A program made the translations under genes and the position numbers. Below, one piece after another: positions 9,362 to 17,020 of a stretch of DNA of 64,000 bases. The notes below the pieces were generated by a model. The model had not been told where the DNA came from. It worked only from the letters and a program-made list of their open reading frames with translations, and ran no database searches. This DNA is from Caldifarciminota bacterium. Lineage in GTDB: Bacteria; Hydrothermota; UBA3073; JACQXS01; JAGMCI01. How positions within the stretch are numbered: the stretch's first letter is position 1; each line of letters starts with the position of its first letter. Location of the stretch: positions 17,136 to 81,135 of the forward strand of contig JAGMCI010000042.1 of NCBI GenBank assembly GCA_023129325.1, read 5' to 3'.

Positions 9362-9990
9362 CAGTGCACACTTATATATTTATGAAGCTGGACTTGTAAT
9401 TTAACTTTTAAGTTATCTTTTAGTATCCATTCAGCTAATTGTTTGGGTTTAATTTTATTCCAGACTGGTGTGAATAACAGGGGCGTATTGCAATACGCCC
9501 CTACAAGTTTATAACTTTTGATAATATTTTTTGCCCATTCGTAATCTTTTTTATCCGATAAAACAAATTTAATCTCATCTTTTGGTCTTATATTATCAAG
9601 ATTAGCCCAACATACTTTATCTGACATCCCTGAACCTGGGCATTTTATATCTATTATTCTTATTATTTGAGAATCAATCCTATTTATAGGAAGTGAGCCA
9701 TTTGTATCAATTAATATCTTATAACCCAGAGATAATAGCTTATGGCTTAAATCATAGACTTCGGGCTGTAATAAAGGTTCGCCACCTGTAATTTCTATCA
9801 ATTTACAATCATATTTATTAACCTCTTGCACAATTTCGTCTACTTTCATTTCATTTCCTTTTTCGTATGCGTATTTTGTATCGCAATAAGAACATCTAAG
9901 GTTGCATCCTGTTAATCTAATAAAGGCACAAGGTAACCCTTGAAAAGTTGATTCACCTTGAATTGATTTAAATATTTCATTCACTTTCAT
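9361..9990 (-). CDS. queE: 7-carboxy-7-deazaguanine synthase QueE (radical SAM)
   Basis: SIQGEST..G.PCAFIRLTGCNLRCSYCDTKYAY, ITGGEPLLQ. Confidence 0.95.
   Translation of the reverse strand: MKVNEIFKSIQGESTFQGLPCAFIRLTGCNLRCSYCDTKYAYEKGNEMKVDEIVQEVNKYDCKLIEITGGEPLLQPEVYDLSHKLLSLGYKILIDTNGSLPINRIDSQIIRIIDIKCPGSGMSDKVCWANLDNIRPKDEIKFVLSDKKDYEWAKNIIKSYKLVGAYCNTPLLFTPVWNKIKPKQLAEWILKDNLKVKLQVQLHKYISVH
9479..9504. repeat. GTAG-GGCGTATTGCAATACGCC palindrome in queE
   Basis: aggggcgtattgcaatacgcccctac encodes VGAYCNTPL. Confidence 0.92.
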
Positions 9991-10354
9991 AATAAGTTAC
10001 TGAGTTAGTATCTGATTCCCAGACCTGGACTTCTCTTAATTTTCCGTTAGCTAACGGATTGATTTCAGGTTTTAAACTTTGATATATAACTCGTGCAATA
10101 TTTTCTGCTGTAGGATTAATAGTTTTAAACTCGGGCAATTCATTTAAATTTCTATGGTCAAATCTTTCTATTACCTTTCCGAGTATTTTCTTTAATTCTT
10201 TAAAATCAATTACAAATCCAAGAGGTTTAAGTTTTTTTGATTCAACTGTGATTTTTACTTTAAAGTTATGTCCATGAAGTCTTTCACATTTTCCAGGGTA
10301 TCCTTTTAACTGATGAGCTGCTGAAAATTGAGCCTCAACTGATATATGCCACAT
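9977..10354 (-). CDS. queD: 6-carboxytetrahydropterin synthase QueD
   Basis: EAQFSAAHQL..YPGKCERLHGHNFKV, FDHRNLNE, PTAENIARVIY. Confidence 0.95.
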   Translation of the reverse strand: MWHISVEAQFSAAHQLKGYPGKCERLHGHNFKVKITVESKKLKPLGFVIDFKELKKILGKVIERFDHRNLNELPEFKTINPTAENIARVIYQSLKPEINPLANGKLREVQVWESDTNSVTYYESE

Positions 10355-10362
10355 TTTCAGGT

Positions 10363-10391
10363 AGTATACTACTCAAGTAATGGTTTGTCAA
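10363..10391 (-). promoter_or_regulatory. Predicted sigma70 promoter of queD operon
   Basis: Minus strand TTGACA-N17-TATACT, -10 box ends 8 nt before the queD ATG. Confidence 0.7.
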
Positions 10392-10465
10392 TAAGTTTTT
10401 AAGGGGAACTTAAAATATTCAAGTGGATAGTAAGACACCATAGGAGAGCAAATCTATTATTACAT

Positions 10466-10498
10466 AACCCCGTAAGGCTTTTAGTTCCTTACGGGGTT
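10466..10498. repeat. Palindrome / possible terminator hairpin
   Basis: AACCCCGTAAGG-cttttagtt-CCTTACGGGGTT. Confidence 0.6.
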
Positions 10499-10517
10499 AA
10501 TTTTATAACTGCCTAAC

Positions 10518-10715
10518 TTATTCCTTTTTCTGGCTCAATTCTTGACAAAGAGTATTAAGAAAGCTTGCTATACAAACCAACACCCAAAAAATTGCAAAAT
10601 GAGTAAAGTTTATATTTGAAATACCCCTTATCCTGACACCTGCGAGACTTAGTATTACAGAGAGGACCATAAAGATAATACCTATAACAAAGGCAATTAT
10701 AGCTACATTTTTCAT
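10518..10715 (-). CDS. Small two-TM hypothetical membrane protein
   Basis: Two hydrophobic segments; SD AGGAGG and consensus promoter upstream. Confidence 0.6.
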   Translation of the reverse strand: MKNVAIIAFVIGIIFMVLSVILSLAGVRIRGISNINFTHFAIFWVLVCIASFLNTLCQELSQKKE

Positions 10716-10734
10716 ATTACACCTCCTAAGAAAT

Positions 10735-10763
10735 AAAGTATCCTATTTTAATACAAATGTCAA
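10735..10763 (-). promoter_or_regulatory. Predicted sigma70 promoter
   Basis: Minus strand TTGACA-N17-TACTTT followed by AGGAGG and ATG of 10715. Confidence 0.65.
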
Positions 10764-10892
10764 GAAAAAAATAGCCACTGATTACACAGAAAGGGCAAAA
10801 TACAGAAATCAGAAGTCAGAGGTCAGAAGGCAGAAGCTATCCCGCACATTCCGCCTCAGGCGGATTATGTGCGGGACATTAGCAACTTTTTC

Positions 10893-10921
10893 TTGACATA
10901 TAAAAAGGAATGATGTATATT
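10893..10921 (+). promoter_or_regulatory. Predicted sigma70 promoter (apparently leaderless) of M23 peptidase gene
   Basis: TTGACA-N17-TATATT, then 6 nt to ATG at 10928. Confidence 0.65.
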
Positions 10922-10927
10922 CTTGGT

Positions 10928-12010
10928 ATGAAGAGAAGGGTATATTTAATTTTTATTTTATTAATTATTCCATTTTTACTCTTAGCTGAGGATTACAAGG
11001 AAAAATTACATAAAGTAACGAAGGACCTCAAGACTGCAAAAAAGGAGACCAAAAAGCTTAAGCAAAAAGAGAAAGGCATCTTAGGAGAGTTGAGCGAGAT
11101 AGATTCTCAAATTTTGGCATCAAAAAAGAAAATTAAAAGCTTACGAGTTCAAGAAAGAAAACTCAAGAAATCAATTGCTATCTTAAAAGCCGGTGGTGAA
11201 GAAATAAATACTCAACTCAAAACACAAAGAGATTTTATTAAAAACCGTCTTTTTCTTATATATCAATACAAACTCTCCGATGTTATGCCCAGAATTTCCT
11301 ATAGTTCAGGGCAGATTGATTTTTACATACAAGAAGTTCTCAAAAGAGATATTCAACAATGTAACGAGTTCAAAGAATTAAAGGCTTCTTTTTTTACCAG
11401 AGAGGAAAAGAAGAGGGCAAAACTCTCCGAGCTTTCAGAAATAAAGAAGAAACAAGAAAAGGAAAAAAACAAGATTTTACAAAAAAGAACTCAAAAAGCA
11501 TCAATTCTCAAAGAGGTACGAAAAGAGAAATCAAAGAAATCTGCGTTAATATCAGAACTTGAGAAAACTCGTTCTCGTTTAGAGAAGCTCATTGCTCAAT
11601 TAAAAAAGTATCCTGTGCTCAAATTTAAGGCTATAATATGGCCTGTTCGTGGAAAAGTAGTAGGCAAGTTTGGCACCATAGTGGACCCTGAACTTGGCAC
11701 AAAGCTCATAAACAATGGAATTGACATAAGGGCAAACTATGGGACACCTGTAATAGCAGTAAGTAATGGTGAAGTCGCTTACGAGGGAACATTTTTAGGG
11801 TATGGAGAAATCATTTTACTTGACCACCGCAATGGGTTTCATACTTTATATGCCAATCTTTCAGAGATTTTAGTAATAAAGGGCGACAAAGTCAAAAAGG
11901 GAGAAGTGATAGGCAAAGTCGGAACCACAGGCTCAATAAAGGAGCCGTGTTTACATTTTGAGCTCAGAAAAGAAGGAAAGGCAATTAATCCTTTAGATTT
12001 ACTGGAATAA
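10928..12010 (+). CDS. EnvC-like murein hydrolase activator / M23 family peptidase
   Basis: Signal peptide, long coiled coil, C-terminal LytM (NGIDIRANYGTPVIAVSNGEVAYEG...HGFHTLYANL...LHFELRKEGKAINPLDLL). ORF track start 10910 overlaps the predicted -10 region, so 10928 preferred. Confidence 0.88.
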   Translation: MKRRVYLIFILLIIPFLLLAEDYKEKLHKVTKDLKTAKKETKKLKQKEKGILGELSEIDSQILASKKKIKSLRVQERKLKKSIAILKAGGEEINTQLKTQRDFIKNRLFLIYQYKLSDVMPRISYSSGQIDFYIQEVLKRDIQQCNEFKELKASFFTREEKKRAKLSELSEIKKKQEKEKNKILQKRTQKASILKEVRKEKSKKSALISELEKTRSRLEKLIAQLKKYPVLKFKAIIWPVRGKVVGKFGTIVDPELGTKLINNGIDIRANYGTPVIAVSNGEVAYEGTFLGYGEIILLDHRNGFHTLYANLSEILVIKGDKVKKGEVIGKVGTTGSIKEPCLHFELRKEGKAINPLDLLE

Positions 12011-12014
12011 AAAG

Positions 12015-12998
12015 ATGTCATTTAATAACATTATAGGGCAAGAGATACCTAAAAAGATTCTCATATCAGCGCTCAAGAGTCAAAGGATTGCCAATGCCTA
12101 TCTTTTTTATGGACCAAACGGGGTAGGCAAAACTCTGACAGCCAAGACTTTTGCCCAAGCATTAAATTGCGAAGAATCCAAATACGATTCCTGTGACATT
12201 TGCACAACTTGCAGAGACATAGATAATCAAAGGAATCCTGATTTTGAAATTATAATTCCGAATGAAAAAGGAAATATAGGCATTGACCAAATAAGAGCTA
12301 TTAAGGAGAGAAGCTCTTATCGGTCGTGCTGGCTTAAATACAGGGTAACAGTGATAAGGGAAGCTGATAAGCTTGGTATAGAGGCAAGCAATGCATTTTT
12401 AAAAATTTTAGAAGAACCTCCCCCCCACACTATTTTTATTCTCACCGCTTCAAAAAAGCATATTCTTCTTCCCACAATTGTATCAAGATGTCAAGAAATA
12501 AGGTTTAGAAAACTCAAAAGTCAAGAAATTGAAGGCTTTATAAACAGTATTGCGAAGGCTAAAGCCTTCGGCTACAAATCTGCTGAATCCATCGTTCCTG
12601 AAGGTGGAACTGAAGTTTTAAAATTATGCTCTCGTCTTGCCAACGGGAGCATTGTCCGTGCTTTAGATTTACTAAAACCTGAAGAAAACAAACTGCGAAC
12701 AAAAGTATTTAACTTTCTAAATTCTTCTTCACTTGAAAGGATGCGAAAAGTGAGAGGTCTTGAATTATTTGATGGAATAAACATTCTGCTTTTCATTCAA
12801 AGTCTATATATGGATTTACTTTACAAAGATTCTGGAGTTTTAAGAGCAGTAAAAAACACGGACTTCAATTTCAAAGAGTCTTACTCAACCGAAGAGATAT
12901 TAAAAGCAATAATCTTATGCGAAGAAGTATCTCATGCTCTGAAACAAAATGTTCATAAGAAGTTTGCACTTTATTATCTTTCAAAGGAGTTACCATGA
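12015..12998 (+). CDS. holB: DNA polymerase III delta' subunit
   Basis: GQEIPKKILISALKSQRIANAYLFYGPNGVGKTLTA, Cys cluster, LEEPPPHTIFIL. Confidence 0.9.
   Translation: MSFNNIIGQEIPKKILISALKSQRIANAYLFYGPNGVGKTLTAKTFAQALNCEESKYDSCDICTTCRDIDNQRNPDFEIIIPNEKGNIGIDQIRAIKERSSYRSCWLKYRVTVIREADKLGIEASNAFLKILEEPPPHTIFILTASKKHILLPTIVSRCQEIRFRKLKSQEIEGFINSIAKAKAFGYKSAESIVPEGGTEVLKLCSRLANGSIVRALDLLKPEENKLRTKVFNFLNSSSLERMRKVRGLELFDGINILLFIQSLYMDLLYKDSGVLRAVKNTDFNFKESYSTEEILKAIILCEEVSHALKQNVHKKFALYYLSKELP
12552..12575 (-). repeat. GTAG-CCGAAGGCTTTAGCCTTCGC palindrome in holB
   Basis: gcgaaggctaaagccttcggctac, identical 24-mer at 21018. Confidence 0.9.
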
Positions 12999-13810
12999 TT
13001 TGCGAAATAGAATTTGGAGAATGGAAGAGGAAATTTTCTGCCTTTCCTCAAGAGTTATGCCTTAAATTAGGAGATTTAGTCATTTTCAAACTCGGGGAAG
13101 GACCTGCCTCGTCGAGTCAAGGCGGGGAAGAAATTGCCAAGGTAATCAAGCTTTTAAAATCAGGTAAAGTAAGTATGGTAATAAGCCGAAAAGCCAGTCC
13201 AGAAGACATTACAAATTACAAAAAGGTCAAAGAAGATGAACTAAAACTTTACAATCTTTGCAAAGATAAAGTAAAAGAGCTTGACATTCCAATAAAAGTA
13301 ACCAATGTTCATATACAATTTGACAGAAATTTGACAAGAGTTAATTTTATTGCAGAAAAGAGACCTGACCTCAAATCTCTAATAAACGAGCTTGTTAAAG
13401 TATATCATGGGAGGATGGAACTTCATCAAATTGGTGTTAGGGATGATGCCAGAAATTTTAACTCTTACGGAGTTTGCGGAAGGCCTTTATGCTGTAAAAC
13501 TTTTCTTACTGAATTTGAACCAGTAACTATCAATTTTATAAAAGCTCAGAAGCTTGCCTGCGGAGCCTCTAAACTCACTGGAGTTTGTGGAAGATTAATG
13601 TGTTGTCTTGCTTACGAGATGGACTTTTACAAAGAAGCCGAGAAAAGGTTTCCGAAGCTTGGAGACCAAGTAAAAACTGAAAAAGGGGAAGCAGTAGTAA
13701 CTGGGGTAGAGTTTTTAAAAGATTTAGTAACTGTTCAGTATCCAGATGCCAAGAAAGAAAAGATTGAACTTAATAAAATCATTTCAAAACCATCAGAGGA
13801 GACAAAATGA
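12995..13810 (+). CDS. PSP1 domain protein (YaaT/RicT-like)
   Basis: GRMELHQIGVRDDARNFNSYGVCGRPLCCKTFL...TGVCGRLMCCLAYE. Confidence 0.92.
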   Translation: MICEIEFGEWKRKFSAFPQELCLKLGDLVIFKLGEGPASSSQGGEEIAKVIKLLKSGKVSMVISRKASPEDITNYKKVKEDELKLYNLCKDKVKELDIPIKVTNVHIQFDRNLTRVNFIAEKRPDLKSLINELVKVYHGRMELHQIGVRDDARNFNSYGVCGRPLCCKTFLTEFEPVTINFIKAQKLACGASKLTGVCGRLMCCLAYEMDFYKEAEKRFPKLGDQVKTEKGEAVVTGVEFLKDLVTVQYPDAKKEKIELNKIISKPSEETK

Positions 13811-15717
13811 AGAAGGTTTTCTACATAACAACGCCTCTATATTATGTAAATGACATTCCACATATTGGTCATGCTTATACAACGGTACTATCAGATGTAA
13901 TTGCAAGGTATCACAGGGCTTTTGGGGAAGAGGTATTTTTCCTAACGGGGACAGATGAGCACGGGGAGAAAATAGCATCCTCTGCACGGGAAAGCGGAAG
14001 TTCACCCATAAAGCACTGTAATAAATATGTTTTAAAATTCAAAGCTTTGTGGAAGAAGCTTAATATAGAATACGATGACTTTATCAGGACCACAGAGGAG
14101 AGGCACGAGTTAGTCGTCAAAGAGATATTGAAGAAGCTATATGAGAAAGGTGATATTTACAAGTCGACTTACACAGGATGGTATTGCACGCCATGTGAAA
14201 GGTTCTGGACAAATAAAGACCTTATAGAAGGAAGGTGTCCGTCCTGTAACAAGACAGTATATAAGATTAAAGAATCAAACTATTTCTTTAAGATGAGCAG
14301 GTATCAGGAGAGACTCTTAAAACATATTAAGGAGAATCCAGGATTTATCAAACCAGAGTTCCGGAAGAATGAAATAACGGAGTTCCTAAAAAAGCCTCTC
14401 AATGACCTCTGTATTTCACGCCCAAAATCCAGACTCTCCTGGGGAATTCCACTTCCCTTTGACGAGGACTACACCTGTTATGTATGGATGGATGCTCTTA
14501 CGAATTACATAAGTGCTCCGGGATATATTTATAACAATAAGAAGTTTAATGAGATTTGGCCAGCAGATTACCATTTTATTGGGAAGGATATTCTTACGAC
14601 TCATTGTGTATATTGGCCTTCTTGGCTCATGGCGATTGGCATAGAACTTCCAAGAACAATATTTGCACACGGCTGGTGGATGTCTGGTGAAGGCAAGATG
14701 AGCAAATCAAAGGGAAATGTAATTGACCCTATCATATATATAGAGAAATTTGGTGAAGATGCATTTAGGTATTTTCTTATGAGAGAGATGTCTTTAGGGC
14801 AGGATGCCACCTTTAGTCATAACATATTTGTAAATCGGATAAATAGTGAGCTTGTTAATGACTATGGGAATTTAGTATCAAGGACAGTCAAGATGATTAA
14901 AGATTTTTCGGGAGGAAAGATTCCTTGTGAGCATACAAACCAGAAGACCAATCAACTGAGAAAAGAAGTAATTAAGGTTCCAAGAATTGTCAAGGAATTG
15001 GTAAAGGAAATGAGGTTAAATGAGGCAATAGAAGAGGTAATGAGTCTTGTAAGGAGGACAAACAGGTTCATTGAGGAAACTGCCCCGTGGAAATTAAACA
15101 AGGAGAATAAAAAGAAAGAATTAGAGGGTGTTTTATATGCTGTAAGTGAGGCTTTGAGATTTGTCTCTATACTCCTTCATCCTATAATACCAAATAAATC
15201 TACCATTGCCCTTAAAAATTTTAATATAGACATTAAAAAGAGGGGTTCTTTCAACTCTCTTGATTGGGGAGGTTTAACTTCCGGGACAGAAATAAACCCA
15301 CAAGAGATGCTATTCCCAAGAATAAAAACTCATCTGGACGGGCGTATTGACTTCGGCGAGCTCAGTCGAGCCGCAATACGCCCCTATTCTGTGGTTAAAG
15401 TATCTTTTGACGATTTTAAGAAATTAGATATAAAAATAGCTGAAATCAAAGAAGTAATAAATATTAAAGGTGCTAACAAGCTTTTAAAACTTAAAATTGT
15501 AATAGGTAAAGAAGAGAGGCAAATTGTAGCTGGCATAGGAGCTTATTATTCACCTCGGGAACTCATAGGTAAAAAGATAGTAGTTTTAACAAATCTTGAA
15601 CCTCGTATTGTAAAGGGAGAACTTTCAGAGGGAATGCTTCTTGCGGCTACTGAAGGAGACAAAATAGTTCTTCTCACCCCTGATAAAGATATTTCTTCTG
15701 GTTCTATTATAAGTTAA
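13807..15717 (+). CDS. metG: Methionyl-tRNA synthetase with C-terminal tRNA-binding domain
   Basis: TTPLYYVNDIPHIGHAYTT, KMSKSKGNVIDP, C-terminal VSFDDFKKLDIKIAEI. Confidence 0.97.
   Translation: MKKVFYITTPLYYVNDIPHIGHAYTTVLSDVIARYHRAFGEEVFFLTGTDEHGEKIASSARESGSSPIKHCNKYVLKFKALWKKLNIEYDDFIRTTEERHELVVKEILKKLYEKGDIYKSTYTGWYCTPCERFWTNKDLIEGRCPSCNKTVYKIKESNYFFKMSRYQERLLKHIKENPGFIKPEFRKNEITEFLKKPLNDLCISRPKSRLSWGIPLPFDEDYTCYVWMDALTNYISAPGYIYNNKKFNEIWPADYHFIGKDILTTHCVYWPSWLMAIGIELPRTIFAHGWWMSGEGKMSKSKGNVIDPIIYIEKFGEDAFRYFLMREMSLGQDATFSHNIFVNRINSELVNDYGNLVSRTVKMIKDFSGGKIPCEHTNQKTNQLRKEVIKVPRIVKELVKEMRLNEAIEEVMSLVRRTNRFIEETAPWKLNKENKKKELEGVLYAVSEALRFVSILLHPIIPNKSTIALKNFNIDIKKRGSFNSLDWGGLTSGTEINPQEMLFPRIKTHLDGRIDFGELSRAAIRPYSVVKVSFDDFKKLDIKIAEIKEVINIKGANKLLKLKIVIGKEERQIVAGIGAYYSPRELIGKKIVVLTNLEPRIVKGELSEGMLLAATEGDKIVLLTPDKDISSGSIIS
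15337..15386 (+). repeat. Nested palindromes in metG linker
   Basis: GGGCGTATTGacttcggcgagctcagtcgagccgCAATACGCCC. Confidence 0.85.
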
Positions 15718-16136
15718 AGAGAGGATATTTAGAAATAAAGCCACAGAATGCACAAAGAGAAATATTAAATATCAAAAATCAAATAGCAAAATTACACGTC
15801 AAAATTCAAAGATGCGGAGAGGGAAGGAGCCATAGAAAGGCACAGAAAAAAGAATAAATAAAAAAGAATAAATTAGACGCTGATTAACGCAGATAGACAC
15901 AAATATTTCTGACCACGAATTCACACGAAAAAATAGCCACAGAATCACATCCACCCCGTTAGATAATAAACATCTAACGGGGCAGGGAAACAACAGAATA
16001 TAACAAGGATTGGAAGAGAATCAAAGAGATAGAAAACAAGATACAGAAAGACACAGAGAAATAACAAGTTAATTAGTGAATTAGTTAATTGGTTGATGTG
16101 TTCTACAAAATAGGAAATAAAATTAACAGGGATTTT

Positions 16137-16190
16137 CCGCCAGAGGCGCCCGCCTGCCGTCCGTCGGGCAGGGATGAGCCTTTGGCTCAT
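16137..16190 (-). repeat. 54-bp composite triple-hairpin element, copy 2 (inverted)
   Basis: 51 of 54 positions match the reverse complement of 3025-3078 by eye. Confidence 0.88.
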
Positions 16191-16339
16191 AAGAGATTAA
16201 AAAAGATAGGTAAACTCTATGAAAAAACTTGACAAGTGAGTGATTTAGGATAAAATTTGAATAATAAAATAATATGAAGTGTCCCGCACATAATTAAGTA
16301 CGGGATTCTCAATGTTCTAAATCCCCGATAAATTCCCGA

Positions 16340-16918
16340 TTGAATCGGGACAGGCGGGGAAAGAACATTGGAAAAGGAGGGATTATGTGTTACTTTATTT
16401 TATTGCTTCTCCCTCTTGGGACAGGAGTTATGAGTAGCAAAGGGTACTCAATTAAAACCTGTATCCTAAATATGGGAGGAGGTAAAGTTAGTTCTGCGGC
16501 TTATGAAGTATGGACAGCCGTAGGGCAACCTACTGCAATTGGTGAGGCAGTGGGAGATAATTACAAGGCAAGATTAGGCTTCCTGGCTCATCAGGCAGGC
16601 ATTAAAGTTGGGGTAATGGAACAGCGGGCACCGCCACTTGTGACTTGCCTTTTCCAAAATAGACCTAATCCTTCAATGAGGGGGGTTAAAATACCTTACT
16701 CATTGGCTCGTGCCTCAAATGTATCACTCAAGGTCTATGATGTGGCTGGCAGGGTAGTTCGGACTTTGGTGAATGGGCGAATGTTACGAGGTAAATATAT
16801 TGCCAAATGGGATAGCAGGGATAGGGATGGTAAATCTATGCCTGCGGGTGTTTATTTTTATCGTCTTGTAGTTGATGGAAAGAGTATAGGGACAAGGAAA
16901 TTGGTATTAGTCAAATGA
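16340..16918 (+). CDS. Secreted protein with T9SS type A-like / FlgD-like C-terminal domain
   Basis: FQNRPNPS...SLKVYDVAGRVVRTLVNG...GVYFYRLVVDGKSIGTRKLVLVK. Confidence 0.85.
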   Translation: MNRDRRGKNIGKGGIMCYFILLLLPLGTGVMSSKGYSIKTCILNMGGGKVSSAAYEVWTAVGQPTAIGEAVGDNYKARLGFLAHQAGIKVGVMEQRAPPLVTCLFQNRPNPSMRGVKIPYSLARASNVSLKVYDVAGRVVRTLVNGRMLRGKYIAKWDSRDRDGKSMPAGVYFYRLVVDGKSIGTRKLVLVK

Positions 16919-17020
16919 AGCCAGAGATCAGAAGTCAGAGGTCAGAATCCGCCTTAGGCGGACCGTCCTCTGTTTTCTGTCTTCTGTTCTCTATTTTTCT
17001 GTGGTTAAGGGAGGTGTAAT

